A stretch of DNA of 64,000 nucleotides from Hypomesus transpacificus (Eukaryota; Chordata; Actinopteri; Osmeriformes; Osmeridae): assembly GCF_021917145.1 (NCBI RefSeq), contig NC_061076.1, positions 3,709,371 through 3,773,370 of the forward strand. The letters are read 5' to 3'. Position numbers and translations under genes: made by a program. The stretch's first letter is position 1. Each line of letters begins with the position of its first letter. The notes beneath the pieces are model-generated. The model worked only from the letters and a program-made list of their open reading frames with translations. It made no database searches and was not told where the DNA came from. Shown here in pieces: positions 1 through 14,432 of this stretch.

Positions 1-3000
1 TCTAATACCACACTTGAACAGTAAACAGTATGCCTACTGTGGCTAGTAGATATATAATGAAGATAAGACAGGTCTAAGAGCTGAGTAATAAGATTACCTT
101 TTTGAAGAAGGAGTCAATTGGGTTGGGCAATTTAATGCCAAACAACAATTTTCAACTGAGGTGTTTGACCATTTTCTAACCTATTTCATGTTCCAAATTA
201 TCAGGTGTTCTTGTACTGCAAGGTGTGCTAGGAATTCCCTGTCAACAATTCTGTCTTTATAGACTCAACACAATGAGAGGTGTGAGGAGGAGAAAGGAGA
301 AGACAAATGAAAATGGAAAGGCCGCATGAAAGGGGAGGGGAGAAAGGAATAACTCAGAACTAGAACTGAAAGCAAAGGTGAGAGGAGCAAAGGACAGGGA
401 GCGAAGGGGTAGAAATAAACAGATGAGTGCAGACTGTGGAGCCAGTGTGTGGATATGGCTTCAGGATAGCAGTGCCGAGGGACCTGCAACGAAGCCACCC
501 AATCTCACATCACATTCACCGGGAGGGTCAACAAAGAGCATCACAAACAGCGAAGCAGAAGCTTATCTTAATTCCGAAGGAAAGAAAATCCAAGATCCCG
601 TCCGCACCGACTCCCCCTAATCGATAGTGACAGATAATTCAGACAAGTGCATGGGAAAGCTTGCGGCCTGCAGCCACACCGCAGCATTTATAGGGCCTGC
701 GACACTCCATCAGCTCTATCTGGCTCAATTCAATCAAAAGCACTTGGTGCGTGGAATACCAGGACTGGTGTTATGTAAGAAATAATGATGACCACATGAG
801 CAGGCTTTGAGGGTACGAACAGCAAGAGGAAGCAGTGAAATCTAAACTTTAAAATATACAGGGAGTTATTGGTCGACCAATCCACTTTGCAAATGCTTTC
901 AGCCACCCTGCAGGAGTCAACACCCCCTGCAAGCCTATCAAAAGTTTTCATATATTTGTAGCAGCTTTTACTGTGCAGAATTACTTGAAATGTTCCATGT
1001 AATAATGTGCAGTCCATGATGATATCATCAATTCTCTTTTCAATGTATAATCAACATAATTGTCAGGACATATAAGATTTGTTGCTGCTCTGAGCAAGTC
1101 CCTAAATTAATGGATGAAAATGAAGGCCAGGCCACAGGGATAGAATGCTGCCTGTCTGTACATCCCCAGCACATTACAGAGAGAATCTGCCAAGCGTGTC
1201 TCATGGCTGCCGTTAGCACCTCGACAGCTCTGAGAGGTAGGGACTGTTATGTAATTTCACAAGAGCCTCCATTTCTTACACTGGGCTATTGCTTTCCAGG
1301 TCGTATACAGTAAATCTGCTGCCAATTCACACTATTATCTCTTTATAAAAAAAGAAAACATCAAACCAGAGACTACAGTTTGGTTTATGTGGGATTTTTT
1401 GAACATGCTTGATAACAGTACTACCATATTAGACATATTAGATATTAGAATAACTATTTATTTAGATATTGGTTTGAGATTATCAGATGCCAGATGTGAC
1501 ACAATGAAAACAAAATAATATAACCCAAAATTGCCCCTGAAAGCCCAAAAGAAAATGGCCCCAAACTAAACCTTTTTACTGACTAAAACAGTACAACCTC
1601 AACACTTTAGAGGTGTTTTTACTTCAAATAAACTAACTGCATCAAAAGACAAGCCCATGTATCCATGTTTTATGAGAATGAATATCTTGCTGTGCCAAGA
1701 AGATTATACATTTTTTGTTTATTGAACCCTGTATCAAGACATCAGTCATGTTGGCTGTCTTTCTAAAAAATAATTCAAAAGGTTTCATTCATACCTTACA
1801 AAGGTGTTTTTGAAACTCCAACTTGGCAAAACATGATGAAATAAACACAGGTGGACATGAAATAACCCAAAAGCATTTTAAAGTGAAAAAAAAACTAAAA
1901 CAAATCTCCAGACTATGCCACCTGCATCCAACCGAACAAACAACAACAAGGATAACAGCACACCGTCATCACAGGGCAAAGACCTGTGGGGCTGAGCTGT
2001 AACAAAGAGCCAGACAGCAGCATGCAACTCTCCAGTCACAGCCAGAGGGGTTCCTGCCAGTACCGCCTAGACCAATGCTGTTGCCTAAATCCATGGAGCT
2101 TACTGCTTTAACTCTCAGACATTGTGACACAATGAAAGACAAGACAAAGCTTTCCCCCCTGGTCTTCTGGTAAAATGAAATGACGGACACACTTGGCATA
2201 CACTGTCTTTCACTTTGAATAAAAGCAGTACAACCTGTTTTGCTCTTCATGTGTGAGCGAACATACTGTGCCATTCCTGTTTAACAGAGATTAAATAAAA
2301 TATGAATGTATGGCATGACACATTGGCTAATTTATGTCCAACTGAGTTTCATAAACAGGACTGACATAACCTGTGATGAAAGTGGAAAAGCCTGGTTTGC
2401 TCGCAGCGCTGTGAGTCTACATTGAGTCTCCTCTCAGTGAAAAGACTGAAGGTGAAGGCTCATGGATTTTGACTCCTAAGGGGTTGAATGCGGGGGGGGC
2501 CTGTTGCATATTTACCCACTTGCATGCTCCTGTGATGGAATGGTTCATGCAGTTTCCTGATATGGCCTTTCCAAACAGGCATTATGCTATGTCCTTAACT
2601 GACTAGCAGTTTAGAGGCGCTGGTATCTCTCTGTTAGACCTGGGACTGCCTGAGCACAGCTGGCTTTGCTGGAGGTCCTTGAACAGCCAGAATAATGAGA
2701 GGGGAAAGGCCAAACAGCTCTAATTAAAAGTACACAGGCAGAAGCACACAGCACCCAGGATCAGCATTTATCCGTGAAAATCAGATTAGACAGTAAAGGA
2801 TACAGTTGTGGAGCTTCTAAAGCTTGATGTGAAATATCAGGATGTAAACCCTGTGGGGGGGGCTTTTTCCTCCCCTCGTGGATGTGTGTTCCTCTGTTTG
2901 GGTTCTGGGTAATGTGGAATTATACGCTGGTCAGAAGGGATCATATTTTTTTACTATCAGTCACAAATCTTCTAGAAGTATCAAAGAGAAATAATTTGAT

Positions 3001-6000
3001 ATTCAGCCTTTTTTCTGCAGTGATTAATGTGCCAACCAAAGCAGGTGTCTGATCCCTGTTGCTGCTTTCCCAGGGATGTGTTTGCCTTCATTATTGGAAT
3101 GATGTCATAATGTAAACAACTCACACATAATTGATTTTGGTGGATGAAAAAATATTATTAGTCAGTGATACAATTTATTTCAGAGATCATCCCTTTCCTA
3201 ATCTGGTTGTACTTCAGTAAGTCAAATTAGCAAATCAAATAAGACATGGTTCATCATGATTATGTAAAATAATCGTGTGAACCTACAACATGACCATGGG
3301 CAACTTCAAAAAACAAACAGTGAGATTGAGTGTTATTGACAGTACTAAGATGCAGAAGAATCATGAGTATGTCGGAAATTATTCACATACACCTTTGGAA
3401 CAAGATTAAGAAGACCTAGAGTACTTTCCAGAATATGAGTACCAAGAAAGCCCTGGACAGATCAGTTTACTGTTCGTCCATATAGGCCAGGTTTGCCCTA
3501 GTTGTACAGGACAACCCGGGTGGTGTTGCTGAAAAGTGAGATTACATAACTGACATGCAGGATTTACACAGGATCTCCATATTTATTTCAGGGATAACAC
3601 CTCACAGGCATGGCAATCTGGCACCTAGATTTCTCTCTCTCCCTCAAGATCTGCTCCGGTCTCACAGTGGGTGATCACCAGGCTGAGCTGATTCGCCCTG
3701 AAAGGCAGCACTGTTTAATGAGCAGCGGAGGGTGTGTGAGTGAGAAGACAACAGGTGGACCGTCAGATTGATGCGCTGCAGCTGTGGAAGCGGCACTATT
3801 CTTGCCAGCTGTCTACCCAGATAATAATCATTAAAAAGATCTTGGCAAAAAAAACCTGCATGCTGCCCAAGATGTTTGTCTGCTCTTACATTACAGGGGG
3901 AATAAGTAATATACACAAGATGCTTTGTCCTGGTGTGAAGGGACACTGGCTCTCCAATGGCAGTCGCACGCATAAATATTGAAATGTGCTTACGGTTCAC
4001 GGCTGTAGATACAAGTAAGCGGCTGAGGGAGGACTGGAATCTAACGGGAATCATGATGTATGGTATTGCTCAACAGCATTCTCCAAACTTGGCACAGCGA
4101 ACAAGTGACTCCGTAGCTCAGGGCACACAAAATATAGTCTACTAAATTGATTTAATTCACCTGGTGTTCTTCCATGAAGTTGTTGCCCTGAAAGCTTGAC
4201 GCTGCGTCCGCCTTCATTACTCTGCAATCGATCATTATCCAGGAGGCCCCACCTCTCTGGGATAGACCAGGCCCGTGTTCTACACGCTTGTCAAGATCCA
4301 AGTCAAAACGCAAGTGACACACAGAAGCCACTTATAATGGGGCAACAAAATGGTTTCTGTTACTCTGAAGACAACTTCACTTTTTCCCCAGGATCTAATA
4401 TATGCATAGTACAACTCAATTGCCTTTATATTTTAGCTTAGTAGATTGTGTTAGTGTCAAGGCAGACCCACCAGCCTCTCCCTCATGCATTAGCAAATGA
4501 CAGAATGCAATGGGTATTGGACATTTATGTTTTTGTTATTGAGGTCTGTATTTCATAAATGTTCCTTCTACAATCCTCTGAGTAAATGTTCAAAAGAACA
4601 CATAAGAATACAGATACTGCAGGTTCATCTCTCACAGACACAGTACATCAAGATATCAGAATGAAAGATCAAGCTTAAAATATTAATTATTCAATCTGTT
4701 ACTGTAACTGTTAAAGGATCATCATACAGTCAAAGATTCTATTGCAGCATACAAAATAAGTGTACACTGTGGCCAGTAAACAGTGTGAATACTGGCACAT
4801 TTTTATAAGTGGATGCTAGTATGTTTGCTCCAAGTTTGGATGTAGTTGCTATGGCAACAATTTCCTCTTGGCTCACACTGACAATCAGTAGATTCTCCCA
4901 GGATTACTGATAAAAAATCGAAACATTTTATTTGGACTCTTATGGATATTGCATGAATGATTAAAAACAATTTCCGCTCTTTAATAATCAGTGGACACAT
5001 GTGCTTAGGTAAGTACAAAGCCTTTGCCAGCCAAAACTCCAGATTTATGGCCCATCTTGACAGAAATGCTAAGAGGCCTTTAAAATGTAGAGATGCATTA
5101 AAGCTATCTGGGCAGCTTATACACTCTGCAGTCAATAAAATGTAAAACACTTTTTACTTAATTATCTCCTTGATTTGAATAAACTTTCTATTCTCAACAG
5201 TCGCCCATGAGAGCTGTATACCTGGTATAAAGAACATACCGTAGGCATGTAACTAACATACTTCATGCCTGACAGACATTGATGGCTCCTTGAGTGTATC
5301 AACCCATCCATCTAGTATGGTGAGATGTTGTGGTTGCTGATGTTGTTATAGACCAGACGTCCCTGACAGGAGCTCAGCGTAGATACCTTGCTTCCATAAC
5401 CCTGTTCCCCCATTCCTTCTGACTGATGATGCCATAGAACAGGAAGAGCTGTCACCTCTGCTTACTGCCATGCCTCCTCTCTAACCTCATCCATCAGGGG
5501 ACCACGTGGTCATCCAAGCACCTCATCGACCAAGAGGACACTCTGGATTTGGCTCAGAAAATACAGCATATTCATGAATCATAGTTGTCCTTTGTGCAAA
5601 TCCATCTTTGGAGAAGGGGGAGCCACTTGCGTAGAGAGCCCCTGGAGTTAACCAGATGTTGGGCTTAACCCTTTCTGAGAAAGTGGGATTGGTCAACCGG
5701 AACAATAGGCCTACTTAGCAGACCAAAGCTGTTCATTACAACAGCCGCACTATGGTTTTTAGAAACGACTAATTTTGAGGATTTTAAAGAATAGTTATTT
5801 ACTAGCAGCCACTTGAGTATCACGGCTCTGCATCTCTATTTAGTTCCATTTTTATATCGAAATGTAACTTGACGAGGCTTATTGAGATGCCTTCATGTCA
5901 GCACCTCTTGAAATAGCAATCAGTAATGTTTAGACTTCTATCTGCCACATAATATTATATGGAAGGGATTTTAATACCACTGCCCCCAAAGGAATGGACG

Positions 6001-6398
6001 TCTTTGATGTCCAGCAACTTTGTAAATTCATCTTTCCTTGAGTCATCTTTGACTGGTACATGGTACTTGAATGTGGGGGCCAATAAAGTAAATCTTCTGT
6101 TTGTAGTCCCTTGTGGATAAAACGTACCCTTTCATTCCCAGACAGCAGGAAAGATAAGACTGTCACATATCAAAGAGGCTGTATTTTCCTTAGAGCTAGA
6201 GGCCTTAGATATCCCATCAGTGATGGCCACGGATGCAGGGACGGGACAAGGGAAGTTGAAAGACCAACCGTTGAGATTTCGTTGAGGTATTGTTTACAGG
6301 GTTAGAAAGGCTTCACAGTGCAGGGGTAAATAAGAGTGAACACAGCTTGTTGCATAACGCTTTTTTGGCAAACAGATTGGTGTGCAGCTACACTTTGA
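1..6398. other. Non-coding stretch, no gene recognised
   Basis: No open frame here resembles a protein I know, and the frames present are short and without coding-like codon use. About 270 to 420 is strongly purine-rich on the plus strand, which explains the low-complexity Leu/Ser/Pro frame on the opposite strand. About 560 to 730 is more GC-rich and single-copy in appearance and could be a conserved regulatory element. By synteny this may belong to the upstream region of elfn1 on the minus strand, but no elfn1 coding sequence is visible. Confidence 0.5.
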
Positions 6399-6545
6399 CA
6401 AAATTCAATTCAAGTTTATTGTCATATGTACAGGATACACAAGTATACAAGTACAATGAAAAGCTTTGTGCTGCTGAGCTACCTACAACAGTGCAGTTTT
6501 TAATAAACCGCACTGTTGTGCAGTTTATTAACTGCACTACAAAAC
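6399..6545 (+). repeat. Dispersed teleost-type repeat with terminal hairpin
   Basis: The segment starts with an ATTCAATTCAAGTTTATTGTCAT-like stretch followed by TACAGGATACACAAGTATACAAGTACAATGAAA, a wording I associate with dispersed repeats in many fish genomes. It ends in an inverted repeat: GTGCAGTTTTTAATAAAC near 6490 pairs with GTTTATTAACTGCAC-like sequence near 6521-6537 around GCACTGTTGTGC. Class (retroposon tail or non-autonomous DNA element) is not clear from one copy. The 92-aa frame over it is a by-product. Confidence 0.5.
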
Positions 6546-7232
6546 ACAGTCAAGGTATTTTCTTCTGATTTCAAGTGATGAATTCACAAAAAGTCTATCC
6601 AGACATAGAAATGTGTGAAATCCACATTTGTAAAACTGCTTTTGTTTCACAGACACAGACATTAATCTGATCTGTGGGTATTAGACAGTTCTTTCCACGG
6701 GGCAAGAAGCATTTCAGAACAGATGGCACCATGGCTGTCTCCATCAAACCACACCTGTTCTACTGACTTCAGTTCCTCCCTTTTTTATACTTGCCGCTTG
6801 TCCCAGATGTTGGATTGCTAATACCGAAGGGAGCATGGCTTTAGAGAGAGTGCATCATAAAAACACATGCTGAGGTTCACATTAGCAACAAAAAGCCACA
6901 TACTGTGAAAGATACACACACGCAATATTACACTGTAGTCTCCACAGTATTACACACTTGAAATAGCCAACTATAGGATCAGAACCATTAGATGTCTCTC
7001 TAACAGACAAACTATTAGCATTCACAGGCGCAGATCTGAGCAAGTATGGTCACTTGACATTCAGGAGAGCAAGGTAAAGTATTGATCATGGTGATGAGGG
7101 TTTCAAACCATGGGCGGACTTCATATACCTGGAGCACCGGCCTGGACAATCTCACCTCCCACACCAGTCTGACATCATTATAAAACTTGATTCAAACACA
7201 ACTGTGATGGATATCCATATAGGGTCCAAAAA

Positions 7233-7274
7233 GTACTAATTTAATGTACCCATGTACTAATTTAATGTACCCAT
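7233..7274. repeat. Two perfect 21-bp tandem units
   Basis: GTACTAATTTAATGTACCCAT occurs at 7233-7253 and again immediately at 7254-7274. It is a small local duplication with no coding role. Confidence 0.9.
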
Positions 7275-7570
7275 GTAAGGCAGTTGGAAACAAGCCTACA
7301 AAGGGCAAAAGGAGGTTACAAATGATCAGCAGTAGAAAACTGTTCCTCAGTGGAACCTTAAGCAAATTGCTGCACACGTGAAACGTGGCTTCTTTGTAGA
7401 CGGACAATTCCGGTTCCAACATGAATGTATTCATGCAATTTATTTTTCTTTTACAGATTTCAAATATATTTGGACTCTGCAGTCTTATTACTAAAGTTTT
7501 GAATTCCCCCAAGGAACTCATTAAAATTATTGGTATCAAGTATTTTCATTGAACAGAAATGCTCTTTATG

Positions 7571-7634
7571 CATGTGTGCATGTGTATGTGTGTGTGTGTG
7601 TGTTTTGTGCATGTGTGTGTGTGTTTTGTGCATG
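7571..7634. repeat. (TG)n microsatellite, interrupted
   Basis: Alternating TG/CATG runs interrupted twice by TTTTGTGCATG. The His/Thr-rich frame on the minus strand is only this repeat translated. Confidence 0.9.
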
Positions 7635-10600
7635 TATATTTTCTGTATCAGCAACATCTGACTCATTTTGATATCTGCTACTCTATAACATGAGTAGAAT
7701 GAAATACCACAATACCAAATACTGAATATTTGATACGTTAGCAGACAACCTAGTTGCGGGACTCCATAGAGAATAACACAACCACCACCATAGACTAATA
7801 ATTAAAAGCAGAATAACATAAAATATTGGAAAAGAACAAATGTTTTTTGAATGGCTTGAGGCTTGAGTTTCAGACGCTTACATAAAGACACTCTGTCAGG
7901 TGATCTTTACTGTATTAAAACAATAGTGGTTTTGGCTGGTATTTGAAAAGTACTGCATTTGTGGTTGACATGGATGATGAATTTAATATTACAATTAACA
8001 TACATGACAGTTTCTTGGCAAGAACATACATCACAGGTCTCAGGATGTATGATACCGCTGACCTTCTCACCCTGAAAGCACTGCCTTTTCTGGTATGTGC
8101 ATCGTGTGCATATTCTTGTATAAGCGCATGTCATTCTGCTGGTGACAAACCAAGCACTTTTTTCTCATGCACGCAACAAAAAAAAAATCAATAAAAGAGC
8201 CTCTGAAGCGAGCATTGACAAACCTGTTATGTATCACCATCTTTAATGGGTTCTTATGCACAGGATATTCATCAAGCCACGCTGAAGCCTGCAGGTATGC
8301 AGCCATGGTGTTCTGTTTCCAAGACTCTAATTACTTTGCGGATGACAATGGCAAAGGGAAGGAGAGTGTTCAATATGTCTGGCTGTGCTGCTTGTGTGAT
8401 GCTTGTTTACGAAAAGGGTTTCGTCCATCATAAGGCACTCAGCGGGAACATAGGAAACCACAGAGAGTCATTTCTTGCTAAAGTAGAGTGATATATTCTG
8501 TTGCACCTTTCAGAGCTAAAAAAAAGTTATGACATTTCCAATGTCCTTCTGAGAAACTCACGGCAAATAACATTTCTTAGCAATTGATGCTTCTTCTAAT
8601 TTAACTGTGTTGATGGAATAACTGTCGGCTTTAATATTTAGAGTCTTTAGCATCACTCAAGGGCTTGAGGAAATGACCAATTAACTTACAACATAGGAGA
8701 CAGAAGACATTGGATTAACATTCTGGAACAAAGCAACGCCAAACTTGGCACACCGCATAAAACAGTTATGACACCTGCCCCTAGTTGTCTTTCAATGCAT
8801 CAGGCAACTAAATGCCCATCTTTGTCCGTTTCAATTAAATCTCGTAAGTAAACTGAACCACATTCCTTCCTCAAATGAGACCAGGCCATGGCTCAGTAAC
8901 CACAGTTAATGAGTCATACAAGCTGCTGATTCAAGGTAAAGTACGCTAATGCCATTTTGTATGCTTTCTAAGAGATACTATCTCAGCAATAGTGACATCT
9001 TTGCTTATGCAGTGCTAAAATAAAACAGCACCCAAGGGCAACTGGGGCCAGCAACTCTGTATTTGCAGTCTTATCTGCAAGTTACAGCTTGTTCAAATAG
9101 TCTTCAACCTACACTCTTGGTGATCTTGAACCCAAAGGGACTGTCAATTCAGCTCCTGCCCTTCAACTGGAGTTCTGACAATGTCAATTACTATTAGGTA
9201 TTGCAAACTAATAACAAATCACTCCACATAGGTGAATAATAAGTAGAAATAATGTTAAACATTTAGAATATTATGACTTTAGTTCGATTTTTGTTGTTGC
9301 TTTTTGACCAAGGCATGTGTATGCCTCAAATGTCAGTCACTGTCTCTGTAGGGTATGGTGAAGTTCAGAGATTAATTCAATAAAGAAAAATGACAACCTG
9401 ACTTTCAATAGCTCATAGATCTATGTATTATACTTAAATATGAAACAATATTCAATAGCACGTTTGTCTGGAAAAAAAACCATGGACAGCTCCTGTCCAC
9501 CATGGACAGCTCCCTACAACGTTGAATGTACGCGGCCACAGTATCTTCCTAACACAAATTACAATCTACAACCACATATTCCACGTGTATGAAAATCCAC
9601 ATAGCATTTTTTTTCAGGTTGCTGGGTACCTAGGGGAAGTAGACTACAACTAACATATTGTAAGTATAAGAACGTTGGTGAAGAAATTTAATAAAGCAAC
9701 ATATATCGTCTGAAACTTCACATCTGTAAAGAAATGGTGAACGTGGCACCATATTCTCGAAGAGTTAGGGGGATGGTGATTTATTTTTTTAATCATGGCT
9801 ATAAGAGTTGCTATACTCATATTTATGTTGGTTTGCACTTGCAGTTGGGTGTGCAACATATGCTGCTCAGCTCTGTCTGTAAACCATGATTGGCCTTTTT
9901 GATTACCCGTTACTTCCGTACCTACCACAGCATCTGTTTTTGAGCAGGCACTAGTATCAAGCATGAGTTAAGCTACGTTTGAAATAACGAGAGCATCTGT
10001 AGCATACAGATTTGATGTGATGCAGCCTTCATGCTTGTCGAAAAGAAATGACAAAGCATGTTACGAGTAATTTGAAAGACGAAGGAATCTCTACCTTTTA
10101 GCATACACACAAGATGTGTCGTGTTCTGATTCTGTTGTCTACAGTACCCAATTTACAATTGCCTACCTATCAAATTAAACTATATTCTACACGACATAGG
10201 CTACTCAACACGTCCACACTGCGTTTGCTTTCATGCTACTTACTGCAAAAATAAAGACTTTAGTCCGTCATTCCAATTATTGTCAAACTTCGTCTTCGAT
10301 TCGCTGCACAACTACTAAACACCCTGAACTGCATTTGATTAGCGTGCACGTACTTCCAGTCCCTGATTTGAGGTACAGAATAGCCACATTTCACTCCAAC
10401 ATGGTTAAAAAGTTCGTAAATTGTTGCACTTTCACCAAACCAGTCATCTCTACCTGTTTGCAGTCTGTGAATTCGAAACACATGGAAAGGTCTACAGTGT
10501 TGAAGAAGCTAGATAGGGTTGGAACGTGCGTGAAGTGGGTGCAATTAATATGTTCTTAATTTGTGCATGTTATCTCACAGCCAGTTTGATATCAGTCTTT

Positions 10601-13600
10601 ACCCTACAAGGATGCATGGAACCGGACAGATCATCTCGCTATTGCTTGCCGTCGTGAGAAGCTGTAGGCTAATTATCTTTCAGTATCCGCTGCACGATCT
10701 TCCTCTCCTCCACAAAGAACCAAGCTAAGGGAACTTGCATACAAAATAGCTGACTCAATCTCCAAGCTGCATAATCAAGATAAGGGAGATGGGGAAAGGA
10801 AAGAGAGATCTGGATGGTAAACGGAAACATTCCGTGACAACGATGAAATTATATGAGGATGTTGTTTAAAAACAGAAGCCTACATTTAATCATTTCAAAT
10901 GATCCATATTTTGCCCTGTGTGTAGACCCTGAGGTGAGGGCCAATACAAGTTAGACGGTCCCGCCGAGAGTGGACATGTGTCCCGGGACTACCTACCCTA
11001 TTTTTAACAGGCTTTAGGCATTTGCGAAACAAAAATAAAGTGTACTTGTCTAGACTGGTTAACGACTAGTGTTTATGGTACTAACCAGTTCCAAGTATGG
11101 ACCTATATGGTATAGCATAGCCTACTTTGTCGTGCTATCCTTTATTTAAAATGTGACCTCAGTCGTTTTCTGGTTTCTAAATAGGCTGCTCATAACCTAA
11201 CATCACATGAATAGCTTTGTTTTCAAGGTCCTCGAGAGTTGCAATTGAACCAGTGCAATTTAGAACCTTGGTGGAGGCCACCTACTGGACGGTAACAATA
11301 CAGAAAAGTTGAGCAACTAACCACATCAACGCTCTAGTAGCCTATCCTAGACAGCTTTTTAGGTCATGTCTCATTGAATTATTTCAAATCGGTGATACAA
11401 CAATTTGGTTTTCCTTATTTGGTTGGTTGCCTAATGATGTAATTGTGATATAAATATGTGATCGGTTTAAGTGGTCAACTTTTAATTGATAGTTAAGCAT
11501 ACTAACAGAACATTTTTTTCTTCGGGCAATAGAACGTGCACATGGGGCTAGTCAGTGCTTGAAATTGGTTCCCTATTCGTCGCTCCCATCCCATTTCAAC
11601 CATGGTGGAGCTATGACAACATGTCCGATTCAGCTGCGAATAATTGAGTTCACAATTCAGTTTTGGTACTTGTTATAGCCACGATGGTAATAGGGTTGTC
11701 AGTTTGTAACATTTGATATCGATATAGCTACTATAGAATAATATGTCATGCACAATGCTCAAGGTAGCCTAATATTGATAGGCTGGCTACAGTCATGGCT
11801 CAAACGTGCAGATTGACAACATTATCGGAGCAATTTTATGATCATTTTCGCATCTATTTCTATATTTTTTTAGATTTCGTTCATCTTTAGACATGTCTAA
11901 AAGTGCAGGAATACTGTACAAGATACGGTGGAGCCATGTAATGATTGCACATGTTGTTGACTTGAGTTTCACCACTGAATTTTTATAGTCAAGGAAGTGT
12001 CATTACAGTCATGCAGAAGACTATGTGGTTATTTTCAAATATCCAGATCTTCTGCTGTCTTGTATATTTTTTTTCTCCCTCATAATGGTTGAAGGCGATC
12101 TCTAGCGGCAACGCGGTCGAGCGCTGTCCGTGGTGCTGAAACAGTGTTAAAGCCTATATAAGGACTAAAAAATAGTGTTCGTAGCGTACGTTTTTAATTC
12201 TGACACCTTTGCATCTTAATCACATATGACACACTTGGGATTAACGGGTAACTAAGATTAGGACGTCTGGGACAAACCGAAAGCTACATTGCAATGTTCT
12301 TGTCCTACCCAATTGCATGCAAACGAGAAACGCTTACAAAACTACATAAAATAACTTCCCAGGAATATCGTATTGTAAGGTGGACTGTTCCGTACAACAC
12401 CATGCGTAGACTGCTAAAGTCTTTGTAACCTATTGTGAAAACATTTGACACACCAAATAAAACCACCCTTGTCACTGAAATGTTTAATAAAGACATGGAT
12501 TTTTGTGTCATGCAAATATAACTTAAAACAAGTTGATATTCATACGGTAAAGCAGTCTTAATGAAAAGTGCTTCCGCTGCTACAATGTGTTGCAAACAAC
12601 GGCGCCTTGAACATGGTTTAACCTATTTATGAAAACGAGCTACTGTACATGCCAATATATCGTAATTTCTTCGTTTCGCTTCTTACTCAGTTGGTTTATT
12701 ATTTAGATAAAAATACGACAGAGTAGTTGAAATTCCTATAGAAACAACAGTCGGTGAATTAAATAATTTAAGTGCATTTGCGGGCAGAATTCCTCCGCTA
12801 TCCAGAAAATAGTTAAACGCTTACCTGCTTAACAGCGGAGCAGAAGCCCTTTAGCCTTTCCAAAACTGGTACCCTATGTCACCATGGACCCCAAGACAAT
12901 TTCAAAAAGGTGGCAGATTTCAGATGAAAAATCCAGGGATTCTTTTGGTCTCAGAATACTGGGGCTGCAGCTCCTCACTGCGACAAGCACGAGCCTCCAA
13001 GATCCATTAAACAGTGAGTGATTAATTCAAGGCTGAGCCCTGATTGAAAGCTCTTTCGCCGCTTGCCTTTATGTATTCCGAACAGACCCGAAGTCAGGAG
13101 TTTCCATTCCACTGCAACAGGGCCGTTTTTTTCACATCATGCCGGGCACGACACATTGTTTTAATCATAATCGAGGGTATATTATTTCAGTTAGAAAACG
13201 GGGCGAAGAAGTACGCGACAGAAGCATGTTGATCCTGTGGTCCAGCTGGGGCAAAGTTTAAATCTGCTAATGAGATTGTTGGTCACCGCAGTGCTATATA
13301 TGGTGTGAGTTCAACCAAGAGATCTGGAGGGTAATTGCAAATGCTTCTGTTCAAATGTGCCACGTGAAATCGTGTTAATTGTAAAGCTAAATAAACCATG
13401 AAACGGATTAACCAACCACTATACGTCTATATGTCTACGAGGAGTGAAGGTCAGAAACCTTGTATCACTGTATTTTTTAAAGAGAAAAAAAGTTCAAATA
13501 TTTTCTGAAGATATTGAACCAGTTGCTGAGGTCCCCTTAGCAACAGGACGGATTTCATATTTAATATGACATGGTTCAGCTACGTTTTACAGTTGTATAT

Positions 13601-13961
13601 GAATGCAGAAAAAAAAACATAAAATTCTCGCAAGGTAGGAGGATAGTTCTGCTGTCATTCCAAACCTGATCATGAAATAATGTACCTAGGCCTTACTTGG
13701 GCAACACGTTTTCAAATACAGGTCACAAAACCATTTCTATATGTTTCATGCACACTGTAGAGAGTGCAGCTAGATGTCCACTGTAGTGACGTAAGGCCGG
13801 GGGATGACCGGTGCGGGCGGCAGCCTGGCTGCAGATGCTTGTCTGTCAAAGTGAAGGAGCTGTTGTGTGAGGGGTTGGCGCAGAGGCTGCAATGCCCTGT
13901 CTTATTGCAGCACTCACTCTGAAGCACTGCTGGACAGAGGCGGGCCGGCCGGTCGGCCACA
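7635..13961. other. Non-coding stretch, no gene recognised
   Basis: No recognised gene. Frames of 60 to 108 codons near 8.0, 9.7, 10.3 and 12.4 kb overlap one another on both strands and show no family motif, so I treat them as chance. A 15-bp direct duplication (ACCATGGACAGCTCC at 9479-9493 and 9499-9513) lies inside. About 13790 to 13960 becomes GC-rich just before the small open frame at 13962. Confidence 0.45.
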
Positions 13962-14099
13962 ATGGAGCTGCTGCACCACTGGGTCTGGCAGGGATGCTAT
14001 GTCACTCTCACTAATATCTTTATCGTCCTGAGGGAAGCCTGCCGCGTTGAGTCTCTATGGGTCACACTGTTGCAGGGTTGCTCCAGCACCTTGTGGTAA
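13962..14099 (+). CDS. Candidate 45-aa small ORF, function unknown
   Basis: An ATG in a favourable context (CACAATGG) opens a 45-codon frame beginning MELLHHWVWQGCYVTLTNIF and ending ...STLW. It lies at the 3' edge of a local GC-rich patch. Most codons end in G or C (for example GAG CTG CTG CAC CAC TGG GTC), which is unusual against the AT-rich surroundings and resembles fish coding sequence. Residues of about 8 to 25 are hydrophobic and could span a membrane. I do not recognise a family. The end overlaps TTGTG|GTAAAG, so it could instead be an exon ending at a splice donor at 14096. It may equally be a chance frame in a conserved non-coding element. Confidence 0.2.
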   Translation: MELLHHWVWQGCYVTLTNIFIVLREACRVESLWVTLLQGCSSTLW

Positions 14100-14239
14100 A
14101 GCTCCACATGTTTCAGACATGACATAAACAGCCCATTAACACTCAAGGGTTACAGTCCCTGTTACAGTTACCTCACAGTCTCCATTCAACCACTCATTGT
14201 GGTTCTCTGGGACGGTATAACTGTCTCGTTTAGAACTGT

Positions 14240-14432
14240 GAGTCAGATGGCCGAGCGATTATGGAATCGGGCTGGTAATCAGAAGGTTGCCAGTTCGATT
14301 CCCGGCCGTGCTAAATTACATCATGTCCTTGGGCAAGGCACTTCACCCTACTTGCCTCGGGGAATGTCCCTGTACTTACTGTAAGTCGCTCTGGATAAGC
14401 GGTCTGCTACATAAATGCAAGTGTAAATGTAA
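14240..14432 (+). repeat. tRNA-derived SINE, copy 1
   Basis: Head GTCAGATGGCCGAGCG...GTTCGATTCC has RNA polymerase III A- and B-box-like motifs, similar to a tRNA-Leu type molecule. The body CCTTGGGCAAGGCACTTCACC and the tail GTAAGTCGCTCTGGATAA...CTGCTA(C)ATAAATG are shared with the four other copies in this window. The tail is the LINE-like 3' end common in teleost SINEs. The 61- and 80-aa frames here are translations of the SINE. Confidence 0.85.

Noticed and set aside
7460..7666. His/Thr-rich 68-aa minus frame
   Set aside because: Translation of the (TG)n microsatellite.
14240..14310. Possible tRNA gene
   Set aside because: A- and B-box-like motifs are present but the cloverleaf is incomplete and the unit continues into a SINE body and tail.
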